Below are positions 51,710-60,071 of a DNA stretch of 64,000 nt, in pieces. The stretch comes from JACCYQ01 sp036675565. GTDB taxonomy: Bacteria; Bacteroidota; Bacteroidia; Chitinophagales; Chitinophagaceae. The number at the start of each line of letters is the position of its first letter. Position 1 is the stretch's first letter. The stretch is taken from positions 13,748-77,747 of the forward strand of contig JAKFER010000302.1 of assembly GCA_036675565.1 (NCBI GenBank). Direction: 5' to 3'. A program made the position numbers and the translations under genes. The notes below the pieces were generated by a model that did not search any database, was not told the DNA's origin, and was given only the letters and a program-made list of their open reading frames with translations.

Positions 51710-54198
51710 TAAAATCCTTTATACTTATTTAGCGCTATGATATTAGCGAGTAAACGATATGCGCCGGGAATCCCAGCAGGTAACTGCCGGAAAAAAACCA
51801 GCCCGGTATATACAAAACTTCCTTTACCATATTTAGCAACAATCAGGCTTCCATCCTGGCTTTCTTCACCCGGATCATTCATGGCTAATACCGTTTCAAA
51901 TCTTTCATCTAACTCACTGGCATGATAAATACTTCTCTCCTGTATCCAACCTTCAAAATCTTTTTGATTGATCTTGTTTGGAAAATTGAGTATGCTGTGG
52001 GATGGTTTTAAAAACTTAACCGGTGATGTTTCATTCGTAATTCTCGTCCTGGAAATGTTGAATGGATAAGGTCCGATGTGGGCTTTCACCGGGCCGATAT
52101 TATTGCTTGTATTGTACTGAACAACCAGGTTTCCCCCATCTTCAATATATTTCATCAACCGGCTATAATATTTGTTTAGCCATTCGTTGGTGTTGTAAGC
52201 CCTGACTCCAGTGATAATGGCGTCAAATTTTTGAAGATCGTTTTGTGCCAGCACTTTTTCATTCAAGATTGTAACCTGGTATCCCATCTGGGTCAAAGCT
52301 TCGGGAATTTTATCACCGGCACCCGGAATATACCCGATTTCTTTGCCCACAATTTTCAGATCCAGGTTTCGGTTAATCACTTTTGCATCAGAAAAATAAT
52401 AAATGGGTGGAATGTGATCATACCGGATCTTTTTCCATTCTTTCAAACCAATTTTATTGTTTGATGGAGCGGATTCCATCATAAAGGAATATTGATTATC
52501 CCTGTTGGCTTCGATATGGTATTGAATCTCCCTTGATTTATTTCTTTCCTGGAAAATCAATTCCGCTGGATTGTACTCTTGTTTTACCTGGCCTGGTTGA
52601 TCAACTTTTACATCAATTTTTGAGACCCTGGCATTATCTGCATGCGCATTTATTTGCAGTATTCCATCAAACTGGTTATTGTTCATGCTGATTTTAATAT
52701 CCTCATCAGTTTGCACAGTAACAGGCGGAACAACTACCAACGGCTCATATATCTCGCCTTTTACCGGATCCGTATACCTGTAACGCACAGGAAGTTGCCA
52801 GTTGAACGATACATCATTTATTTTCACTTGTGCATGAACGGTATATGCTGGTATGGCATCTGGTTTACCAATTAATTCCTGGTTCGTAATATTGTAATAA
52901 CCTTCGGCTTTATCACTCTGCAACCAAAAGGGTTGTGTGATCTCTTTTTCAAATGGAACATAGATTTGTTTTGAAATCACCAGGTTCCTATTCTTTTGTA
53001 ATGAATAGTTCAACACAGAATCAAAATCTTCAATAGAAAATTTTTGAAAAACAGTTCCCACACCTGCCCGGTCATTCAATACCAGGTTAAATTTTAAAGA
53101 ATCTGTCTGAACTGCAGTTGGCCTATCCGTATAAGCATCTATCCATAATCCACTGCATGCTACAATAAGTTCTTTTACCTCTTTTAATTTTTGCTCTTTC
53201 CAATAATTACCCTGCAGGTTATTAATGGAACGATATAATTGCGTCAATCCATTTACTGATTTTTCAGGATGAAAAAGGTCAAAACTTTTTATTAAGGATT
53301 CCACTTGTTTTGATATTTCATCACCCCCTTTTATTTTAGACCAATTGGTATTTACATCATCAAACAATTCTTTTTTTGGTTCACTGCCTAGTGTAGCCGA
53401 AAAGTATTCAAAGGCTTCCCCCCTGCCGGCAGGTACACCAAAACCCTGGCTCTTGTGCTGGCTGCGACTTTCGGCCGAAATTTCCCCATAGCTTTTTCCC
53501 AGCAATGCATTATAATCTCCCACATCGATCTTAAACTGGTTTTCATTTATGGTATTGGTATTTCCAAAACGAAATGTATTCCAAAGTAAACGGGTAGGTT
53601 TCCAAACAGAAACCCATTTTAATTGTGCAGGAAATTTTTTTGGATCCGCGGCGGCTGTAAATGCTTCCTTTGCCAGTATGGCCGATGACGTGTGATGACC
53701 ATGTCCTCCTTCGCCTGTTTCAGGAAACCGGGTAATGATCACATCGGGTTTAAATGTCCTGATCACCCAAACCATATCTGACAATATTTTTTCCCGATCC
53801 CATTTTTCGAGTGTTTCTTCCGGGTTTTTTGAATACCCAAAATCAAAAGCACGGGTAAAAAATTGTTCTGCTCCATCAATCCGGCGGGCAGCTAATAGTT
53901 CCTGGGTCCTGATTAAACCAAGTTCAATACCTTGTTCATCACCCACCAGGTTTTGACCGCCATCACCCCTTGTCAGGGATAAATAACCGGTACGGTATAA
54001 TTTCTCCTTGGATAAGTAAGCTAATAAACGGGTATTCTCATCATCCGGGTGAGCGGCTATATAAAGCACAGAACCCAGGATATTTAATTTTCGTAAAGAA
54101 CTGTAAATTTCTGATGATGAATATGGAATAACAGGCTGTGAAAAACCAGTGATTAATGAAAAAATAAAAAATAAAAGTATGACCAGTTTTCTCTGCAT
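51709..54198 (-). CDS. Exported PIG-L family deacetylase
   Basis: Zinc-dependent N-deacetylase family (GlcNAc-PI, MshB, BshB). The signal peptide is MQRKLVILLFFIFSLITGFS. The PIG-L domain (about 40-270) has AAHPDDE (residues 48-54, ligand His50 and Asp53 plus the catalytic Asp) and GHGHHT (166-170, third ligand). The C-terminal 560 residues include beta-sandwich-like parts and, at about 640-829, a Rossmann-like GATase/ThuA-type domain (KFDAIITGVRAYNTNEWLNK). At 829 residues it is much longer than bacillithiol or mycothiol deacetylases and is periplasmic, so a role in cell-surface or environmental amino sugars is more likely. It heads the operon with two small membrane proteins and the symporter. 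Confidence 0.9.
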   Translation of the reverse strand: MQRKLVILLFFIFSLITGFSQPVIPYSSSEIYSSLRKLNILGSVLYIAAHPDDENTRLLAYLSKEKLYRTGYLSLTRGDGGQNLVGDEQGIELGLIRTQELLAARRIDGAEQFFTRAFDFGYSKNPEETLEKWDREKILSDMVWVIRTFKPDVIITRFPETGEGGHGHHTSSAILAKEAFTAAADPKKFPAQLKWVSVWKPTRLLWNTFRFGNTNTINENQFKIDVGDYNALLGKSYGEISAESRSQHKSQGFGVPAGRGEAFEYFSATLGSEPKKELFDDVNTNWSKIKGGDEISKQVESLIKSFDLFHPEKSVNGLTQLYRSINNLQGNYWKEQKLKEVKELIVACSGLWIDAYTDRPTAVQTDSLKFNLVLNDRAGVGTVFQKFSIEDFDSVLNYSLQKNRNLVISKQIYVPFEKEITQPFWLQSDKAEGYYNITNQELIGKPDAIPAYTVHAQVKINDVSFNWQLPVRYRYTDPVKGEIYEPLVVVPPVTVQTDEDIKISMNNNQFDGILQINAHADNARVSKIDVKVDQPGQVKQEYNPAELIFQERNKSREIQYHIEANRDNQYSFMMESAPSNNKIGLKEWKKIRYDHIPPIYYFSDAKVINRNLDLKIVGKEIGYIPGAGDKIPEALTQMGYQVTILNEKVLAQNDLQKFDAIITGVRAYNTNEWLNKYYSRLMKYIEDGGNLVVQYNTSNNIGPVKAHIGPYPFNISRTRITNETSPVKFLKPSHSILNFPNKINQKDFEGWIQERSIYHASELDERFETVLAMNDPGEESQDGSLIVAKYGKGSFVYTGLVFFRQLPAGIPGAYRLLANIIALNKYKGF

Positions 54199-54382
54199 AT
54201 TAATATTTAAGGGACGAATATAAAAGAACTAAATTAGTTGCCATCATTGAAATCAGACATAATCGTTTATAGAATGTTACATTTTTATAAAATCAGTCAG
54301 AAAATGTTCCAATTTTATAGTGGTTAAATGCTTTTCCTGTGAGAAATAATTAAAGCAATGTGTACATGTTATTCCTCCATTT

Positions 54383-54820
54383 TTAAGGTAAAATATTCTT
54401 CCTTACTTCTTCGGAGCAATAATTTAAAAACTGGTCGGCAATGAATTCTACCTGGTTTGCATCCATAGGTTTGGTAAGATAACCCGCATTGAATTTTTTT
54501 GCAAACCGGGCATCATCAGCGGATGATGAAGTAGTAAACAAAACAATAGGAACATCATTATAATCTTCAATTTTACGTAGCTGTCTTAAAGTTTCTTTAC
54601 CATCCAAACGGGGCATATTGATATCCAGTATAACAAGACAGGGGAGCTTTTTTTTAGGGGCTACTTCTTTTAAAAAATTTAATACTTCCTGGCCATCATT
54701 CCTGGCCACGACTAACATGTTGGTGGCATACTTGGAAAATGCTTCCTGCATTAAGTCAACATCGTCCTCATCATCATCAGCATATAAGACAATATATTGG
54801 GATGTATCATCTTTTATCAT
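54383..54820 (-). CDS. Stand-alone response-regulator receiver protein
   Basis: A single CheY-like receiver domain of 145 residues with no output domain, similar in arrangement to the Rcp1-type partners of phytochrome-like histidine kinases. Acidic pocket DDDEDD near the N-terminus (ADDDEDDVDLMQEAF), phosphoacceptor Asp in VILDINMPRLDG, Thr in VLFTTSSSADD and Lys in YLTKPMD. I chose the ATG giving MIKDDTSQY, since the seven residues before it add nothing conserved. A perfect -7 box on this strand (TATATTTG, 54839-54846) lies 18 bases upstream. No kinase gene is adjacent, so its partner is unknown. Confidence 0.92.
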   Translation of the reverse strand: MIKDDTSQYIVLYADDDEDDVDLMQEAFSKYATNMLVVARNDGQEVLNFLKEVAPKKKLPCLVILDINMPRLDGKETLRQLRKIEDYNDVPIVLFTTSSSADDARFAKKFNAGYLTKPMDANQVEFIADQFLNYCSEEVRKNILP

Positions 54821-54838
54821 AAGTAGTGTTTGGCAATA

Positions 54839-54846
54839 CAAATATA
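54839..54846 (-). promoter_or_regulatory. Putative -7 promoter box of the receiver gene
   Basis: On the minus strand TATATTTG, an exact TAnnTTTG match, 18 bases before the ATG. Confidence 0.5.
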
Positions 54847-54984
54847 AAAAGCTTTATATTCTAAAGCGGAAAAATCGTTTTGAAAGTAACCAGGATAAAT
54901 CAGTAAAAATTAGAAAATATGGAGTGAGTTGAACCTAATTCATTTAATTTACAAATTCCTGGGATTTAAAATCAAACATACTAT

Positions 54985-56703
54985 ATGAAAAAAGTGAAAT
55001 GGTTTTTTGCTCTAATGATCATTATTGTTTCCTGCAAAACCATGCATAAACCGGTTTCAGGGTTAGAAGGAATAGATCCGTTTAACTTTGAAGTGCAAAA
55101 AGAAGCTATTGGTAAAAATGGCGCTGTAGTATCAGCTCATCCCCTGGCCAGTAAAGTAGGTTTGCAGGTATTAAAAAATGGAGGAAATGCTTTTGATGCG
55201 GCTATTGCTACTCAATGGGCATTAGCTGTTGTTTTTCCAAATGCCGGGAATATTGGTGGTGGCGGATTTCTTGTTGCGCATAATGCTGCCGGCAATTCAA
55301 TTGCTTTAGACTACAGGGAAAAGGCACCCGGTGCAGCTCACCGGGATATGTATCTTGACCCTAATGGGTTGGCCCAGACAGAACTTAGCCAGTTCACCCA
55401 ACTATCATCCGGTGTACCAGGTACTGTAGCCGGTTTATTCGCCACTTTACCATATGCAAAACTTTCCATGGAGAAATTAATTGAACCAGCTATTGCATTG
55501 GCTGAAAATGGATTTGTATTAACAGAACGGGAAGCAAGCAGTTTAAATAGTTTGCAAACTGACCTGGTTAAATACAACTCAGTAACACCTGTATTTGTAA
55601 AAAAAGAAGGTTGGAAAAAAGGAGATACACTGATACAAAAAGATCTTGCAAATACCTTAAAACGCATCAAAGAAAAGGGCCAGAAAGGTTTTTATGAAGG
55701 TGAGACAGCGGAGCTTATTGTTGCAGAAATGAAAAGAGGAAATGGTATTATAAATACGAACGACCTTAAAAATTACCAGGCCAAAATCAGGGAACCACAT
55801 GTATTTGATTATCGTGGTTACCAGGTTGTTTCTATGCCTATGCCCAGCAGTGGCGGTGTATTATTAAACCAGATGTTAAAGATGGTTGAAGATAAACCAC
55901 TCGCAGCATATGGTTTTAACGCTCTTAAAGCTGTTCAGTTAATGACTGAAGTTGAAAGACGGGCATTTGCTGATCGGGCTGAGTATATGGGTGATGCAGA
56001 TTTTTATAATGTCCCTGTAAAAAAAATGGTTGATGATGAATATTTAAAAGAAAGGATGAGAGACTTTGATCCTGCTAAAGCCGGTAACAGTGAGGTGATT
56101 AAACCTGGTGTGATTGCTGCAGAAAGCGAAGAAACAACTCACCTGAGTGTAATGGACAAGGAAGGTAATGCTGTTGCTGTAACAACAACTTTGAATAATT
56201 CATTTGGCAGCCGGATAGTTGTGGGCAATGCGGGTTTCTTTTTAAATGATGAAATGGATGATTTCAGCATAAAACCAGGTGTGCCAAATATGTTTGGTGC
56301 TGTGGGTGGTGAAGCTAATGCTATTGTTGCAGGAAAGCGGATGCTAAGCTCTATGACACCAACAATATTGCTAAAAGATAATTATCCCTTCCTGGTTGTG
56401 GGCACACCCGGTGGAACAACTATTCCAACTTCGGTATTTCAAACCATTGTCAATATAGTTGATTTTGGCATGAGCACTAGTGATGCCGTAAACAAACCAA
56501 AATTTCATCATCAATGGCTGCCAGATGAAATAATGGTTGAAAGAAACTTTCCGCAGGCAGTTATTGACAGCCTTGAAAAAATGGGTTATACCGTAAGTAA
56601 ACGGGGAGCCATTGGCCGCACAGATGTAATTAAAGTCCGCAAAGATAAAACCATGGAAGCTGTTGGCGATATGCGTGGTGATGATTCCGCAGAAGCTTAT
56701 TAA
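54985..56703 (+). CDS. ggt: Gamma-glutamyltransferase (lipoprotein)
   Basis: N-terminal nucleophile hydrolase that transfers or hydrolyses the gamma-glutamyl group of glutathione and related compounds. Signal with lipobox IVSC (MKKVKWFFALMIIIVSCKT), so it is probably membrane-anchored in the periplasm. The large-subunit part has NGGNAFDAAIATQWALAVV and GNIGGGGFLVAHN. The autocleavage site and nucleophile Thr are in EETTHLSVMDKEGNAVAVTT, and the small subunit has GNAGFFLNDEMDDF and GTPGGTTIPTSVFQ. At 572 residues it is complete. It is a single gene; the DUF3078 gene converges on it. Confidence 0.96.
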   Translation: MKKVKWFFALMIIIVSCKTMHKPVSGLEGIDPFNFEVQKEAIGKNGAVVSAHPLASKVGLQVLKNGGNAFDAAIATQWALAVVFPNAGNIGGGGFLVAHNAAGNSIALDYREKAPGAAHRDMYLDPNGLAQTELSQFTQLSSGVPGTVAGLFATLPYAKLSMEKLIEPAIALAENGFVLTEREASSLNSLQTDLVKYNSVTPVFVKKEGWKKGDTLIQKDLANTLKRIKEKGQKGFYEGETAELIVAEMKRGNGIINTNDLKNYQAKIREPHVFDYRGYQVVSMPMPSSGGVLLNQMLKMVEDKPLAAYGFNALKAVQLMTEVERRAFADRAEYMGDADFYNVPVKKMVDDEYLKERMRDFDPAKAGNSEVIKPGVIAAESEETTHLSVMDKEGNAVAVTTTLNNSFGSRIVVGNAGFFLNDEMDDFSIKPGVPNMFGAVGGEANAIVAGKRMLSSMTPTILLKDNYPFLVVGTPGGTTIPTSVFQTIVNIVDFGMSTSDAVNKPKFHHQWLPDEIMVERNFPQAVIDSLEKMGYTVSKRGAIGRTDVIKVRKDKTMEAVGDMRGDDSAEAY

Positions 56704-56742
56704 AATTTTGAAAACAAACCTAACGGTCATATGCATCCTGGA

Positions 56743-57687
56743 TTAAAATTTGGTCTGAAATCCAATGCCGACAAGGGATTTTACCTGTAAACCCGGTGAG
56801 GTATTATTTTCTCCAAATAACCTTACATCATCATCGTAAATAAGATCGAGATTATAACTGGCGGTAATAAATTTGCCAAGTTTTACAGAAAAATTGTTTG
56901 TCATAAACATATCAACATTCTTAGGATTGTTCCTGTAATTTGAAAACAAATCCAGGCGACCTTTATAATTAAGCATGGAAGTAATATCCGTTTGATAATT
57001 AACGGTAGCAAACGCACCAATTTCATAATTTGAAGTTTTACCACTGTCAACTCCATATAATCCTCTGGCAGAAAGTTCCTCATCCCTGACTATAACCCAA
57101 CGACTGGTTGCCGGCGAAAGAAATATGGACAGATTCTCCATGGGCTTATAATCCAAACCCGGAGCCAATAAAATATATGCAGGAGAGAGGAAAGCAGATG
57201 CCAGGGATTTCTGATCATCCTCATAAGTAAACCCATTAAATAATTGAGATCTGAAATTGAGCAATGCACTTAGGTTTAATTTATCATTCAGTGCGTAACC
57301 ATATTTTGATAATAAGTCAATACGATCATCATTTTTTCGGCTACCCAGGGATGTTGTATTTACATAACCGAAATTGAAATCCAGGGTATTATCCCAGCTG
57401 TTACGATCCTTTTTATAAAATGAAAAAAGATTCAGGTAAGTATTGATGGAAAGTGAAAATTCATCTCCTCCGGCTGCCCAATTATTCAAAGACCCCTGGG
57501 CAATGGACAAATTAGCGAGGCCACCCTTTTTCACATACCCTGGTAAGGTATCGTTGGGATCCTTTTTAATGGTTCGTGAAGCTTCTTCCTGGAGCTTTTT
57601 AACTGTTTTGTCCTGGGCTGAAAGTTTCAAATTACATATTACCACCAAAAAAAGAAAGCATGAAAGACTTGTGTATAAACTTTTCAT
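56743..57687 (-). CDS. Secreted DUF3078 protein
   Basis: A 314-residue exported protein: signal ending in KLSAQ (about residue 25), then the DUF3078 hallmark LANLSIAQGSLNNWAAGGDEF and many alternating aromatic strands ending in VGIGFQTKF. The terminal phenylalanine and strand pattern point to an outer-membrane beta-barrel. The function of the family is not known. It is divergent from another beta-barrel protein gene; the 230-base gap between them contains no clear promoter box that I can support. Confidence 0.9.
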   Translation of the reverse strand: MKSLYTSLSCFLFLVVICNLKLSAQDKTVKKLQEEASRTIKKDPNDTLPGYVKKGGLANLSIAQGSLNNWAAGGDEFSLSINTYLNLFSFYKKDRNSWDNTLDFNFGYVNTTSLGSRKNDDRIDLLSKYGYALNDKLNLSALLNFRSQLFNGFTYEDDQKSLASAFLSPAYILLAPGLDYKPMENLSIFLSPATSRWVIVRDEELSARGLYGVDSGKTSNYEIGAFATVNYQTDITSMLNYKGRLDLFSNYRNNPKNVDMFMTNNFSVKLGKFITASYNLDLIYDDDVRLFGENNTSPGLQVKSLVGIGFQTKF

Positions 57688-57917
57688 TTAAGTAATTTTT
57701 TATCATTTTTTGCTATGAGTATCCGAAATGAATTGGATTACCAATAATTATCAAAGTTGGTGTCTTGGTTCTACTGGTCTGATTATATGGTGCAAAAAAA
57801 CAAAAAAATAAATGAATAACGGGTGGCAGCAACTGTTTAAAAAATTTCGAATTCTATGATTCCACAATTTATTAGCTTACTTTTATCGCCATACAACAGG
57901 TTTCAACAAATAATATT

Positions 57918-58574
57918 ATGAAGATTTTGATTTTCGCCGGTCTTATCGCCGGCCTTTCCATTAAGGGCTTTTCACAAGGTCCGCCAGAGTTTGGCATTTT
58001 TGCCGGACCGCAAATTACCTCCGCACATTATACTGTTGATGGACAAAAACAAGAGGCCCAAAATAAATACGGTTTCCAGGCTGGTGTTTTATTAAAAGTA
58101 CCTTTTGACAATCATTTGTTTTTTTCGCCCAATGTTTATTATAGTTTAAAAGGTTATGATGTTGAATTGAAAAATGCCTCATTTCCACCAAGCACATTAG
58201 CTACAAATAATAATACAACTATTCACACAATTGAAGTGGGTGGATTCTTACAATATGATTTTGTAAAAGAACCAGGCGGATTTTTTATAAAGGCTGGTCC
58301 TGCATTTGATTTTGCTTTTTCAGGAAATGAAACTTATACGCTTGTAGATGAAACGGTGGTTGATCAACCCATGAAATTCAGTTTTGGAGATTATGGCAGA
58401 ATTACGGCTTCATTGAATCTGCAGTTTGGTTATGAAACTAAAAGTCGTTACATGATCTTTGCGCATTATGCTCATGGATTGGGAAGTATGAATAATGCCG
58501 ACGGTGGCCCCCAGATTAAACATCGCATCCTGGGTATATCTCTTGGTAAATATCTTCAAAAAAAGAAAGGATAA
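57918..58574 (+). CDS. PorT-like outer-membrane beta-barrel protein
   Basis: A 218-residue protein with a signal peptide (MKILIFAGLIAGLSIKGFSQ) and an eight-strand-type barrel of the outer-membrane beta-barrel (PorT/OmpA-like) group: EFGIFAGPQITSAHYTVDGQ, PFDNHLFFSPNVYYSLKGYD, FIKAGPAFDFAFSG and YMIFAHYAHGLGSMNNADGG. The C-terminus is short and basic (YLQKKKG) rather than an aromatic end. Function is unknown. It ends with a strong terminator. Confidence 0.88.
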   Translation: MKILIFAGLIAGLSIKGFSQGPPEFGIFAGPQITSAHYTVDGQKQEAQNKYGFQAGVLLKVPFDNHLFFSPNVYYSLKGYDVELKNASFPPSTLATNNNTTIHTIEVGGFLQYDFVKEPGGFFIKAGPAFDFAFSGNETYTLVDETVVDQPMKFSFGDYGRITASLNLQFGYETKSRYMIFAHYAHGLGSMNNADGGPQIKHRILGISLGKYLQKKKG

Positions 58575-58590
58575 AACATCCTGGCATAAG

Positions 58591-58622
58591 AAAAAAGCAG
58601 AACCGGGGTTCTGCTTTTTTTT
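58591..58622. terminator. Bidirectional intrinsic terminator
   Basis: A 14-base-pair perfect hairpin AAAAAAGCAGAACC / GGTTCTGCTTTTTT with a two-base loop and flanking A and T runs. It serves the beta-barrel gene and the small gene converging from the right. Confidence 0.9.
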
Positions 58623-58631
58623 ATTTGATGA

Positions 58632-58970
58632 TTAATTAAGGCGATATTCGTTTAAAGATTCATTTATCAGGAACATACTGTTAGGTACATACGTAAAGAA
58701 AGATTTTTTAATCATTCTTTCAGTATGTGCATGAACAATATCTGCCACTACCGGCGCAGGAATTTTCCTGATCAATTTCCACCTTTTAATAATTAATACC
58801 GCGTTGTAGCTAAGTTTATTTACCTGGACATCGCCCAGGCAAAATTGCTCCGCAAGAAATTTCTGGTTGTTTGTAATTAAAGGGTCCATTAGGGATACTG
58901 GGTTTTTGTAATTGAAATTTACCCTATAAAAACGAATAAGATGAGAAATATTATACGATATTTTAAACAT
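58632..58970 (-). CDS. Small hypothetical protein
   Basis: I do not recognise this 112-residue product. It has no signal peptide or membrane segment and is rich in Asn, Ile and basic residues. The first 27 residues look less protein-like than the rest, so the ATG at 58889 (giving MDPLITNNQKFLAEQF, 85 residues) is an alternative start. HAHTERMIKKSFFTYVPNSM near the C-terminus is the most structured part. It ends at the bidirectional terminator, which supports it being a real gene. Confidence 0.5.
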   Translation of the reverse strand: MFKISYNISHLIRFYRVNFNYKNPVSLMDPLITNNQKFLAEQFCLGDVQVNKLSYNAVLIIKRWKLIRKIPAPVVADIVHAHTERMIKKSFFTYVPNSMFLINESLNEYRLN

Positions 58971-59029
58971 CTAATTGTTTTTACTTAGCCAGCATTCTAA
59001 TTGCTTTAGAAAACCACACATTAAATTCC

Positions 59030-59254
59030 TTATTGTTCTTCACCAGGATGCGTTACTGGTGGCGTTATGAACTCTTCCTGGTTATCATACTGTTTATCCT
59101 TTTTTGATGTACCAGGATATGGTTTATTTTTTATCAAATCTTTATCGGCAATGGAACTGTCTTCTTGTCCTTCTCGTATTTTCCCTTCGTTATTTTCCTT
59201 ATTTTTTTCAGCATCCATTTTTATGATCGGTGTTGAATCAGCAATATTTTTCAT
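59030..59254 (-). CDS. Small hydrophilic, probably disordered protein
   Basis: A 74-residue product made almost only of Lys, Glu, Asp, Asn, Gln, Ser and Pro (for example EKNKENNEGKIREGQEDSS), with no hydrophobic core, so it is predicted to be unfolded. It resembles the small stress-related hydrophilic proteins often found in this family of bacteria, but I cannot name it. It lies 77 bases downstream of the 193-residue gene on the same strand. Confidence 0.5.
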   Translation of the reverse strand: MKNIADSTPIIKMDAEKNKENNEGKIREGQEDSSIADKDLIKNKPYPGTSKKDKQYDNQEEFITPPVTHPGEEQ

Positions 59255-59331
59255 AATAAAAATTTATTAGTCAAACAATTCTTTTCAAATAACTATTTGC
59301 ATTTCCAGTTTTGATCATTTAAAAACCAAAA

Positions 59332-59913
59332 CTAATAATCCCATGTTTTGATATTTGGTGGAGCCTCTCCCGAACTGGAGAAAAACTTTTCTAACCAATG
59401 CATATGATCAGACATGGGCCCATGCATTTTATTGGTTCTGTCATCAAATGCATCATTATGCATTACTTCACCTAATTGCAAAGCTGCAGGCAGGTATGAA
59501 AGAATGGTGTTACGTTGATTTACAAAAAATAATTTAGTCTCCCCGTCGCCTTTTTTTTCATGTGCAATGCGGATGGCTTCTTCTGCAATTTTTTCCATTT
59601 CCTTCCTCGTAAGTCCAGGATCTGTACCTGCATAATTGGCTACTCTTTCAACAACCTCTTCTGAATGCCTTCCAAAAAAAGTATCGATCCAATTTGCCTG
59701 ATTTTTACTTTTTACACCCTCCTCTCCTTCTTTTGAATGAACATAAACGAATAAGCCAACCAGCGTTGCCGGTATTGCCGCCTGTGCGAATGATTCAGAC
59801 ATAATATTGGGTGTAGCCGCAACTTCCGGTACTTCCTGAATGTTGGGATCTACTTTTTTTAAAGGTGGATAACCAAGATTTTTCTGTATAGTTTCAACTA
59901 TATTATGTGTCAT
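59332..59913 (-). CDS. Hypothetical protein, 193 residues
   Basis: I do not recognise a family. The N-terminal 35 residues are Pro-rich (YPPLKKVDPNIQEVPEVAATP). One moderately hydrophobic helix follows (about 38-59: ESFAQAAIPATLVGLFVYVH). The remainder is charged and helical, with RKEMEKIAEEAIRIAHEKKG and SYLPAALQLGEVMHNDAFDD, and the C-terminus ends SSSGEAPPNIKTWDY. There is no signal peptide, so the helix may lie within a soluble fold. Together with its small neighbours it looks like a lineage-specific cluster between the beta-barrel gene and the EF-G-like gene. Confidence 0.65.
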   Translation of the reverse strand: MTHNIVETIQKNLGYPPLKKVDPNIQEVPEVAATPNIMSESFAQAAIPATLVGLFVYVHSKEGEEGVKSKNQANWIDTFFGRHSEEVVERVANYAGTDPGLTRKEMEKIAEEAIRIAHEKKGDGETKLFFVNQRNTILSYLPAALQLGEVMHNDAFDDRTNKMHGPMSDHMHWLEKFFSSSGEAPPNIKTWDY

Positions 59914-60030
59914 ATCGATTGTTTAAAGTGTTGTGTTTAAATTAGTTTCAACAAAAAAATTATGCCAGTTACTAATATGTTTTCCTTTAATTAAATGGTT
60001 TACAGTGGCTATTCCTCAATTACATAAAAA

Positions 60031-60051
60031 AAGAGCCCTAAAGGGGCTCTT
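60031..60051 (-). terminator. Intrinsic terminator of the EF-G-like gene
   Basis: On the minus strand AAGAGCCC-CTTTA-GGGCTCTT followed by a T-run, 21 bases past the stop codon. Confidence 0.85.
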
Positions 60052-60071
60052 ACAAAAAAATAAAACTTCTG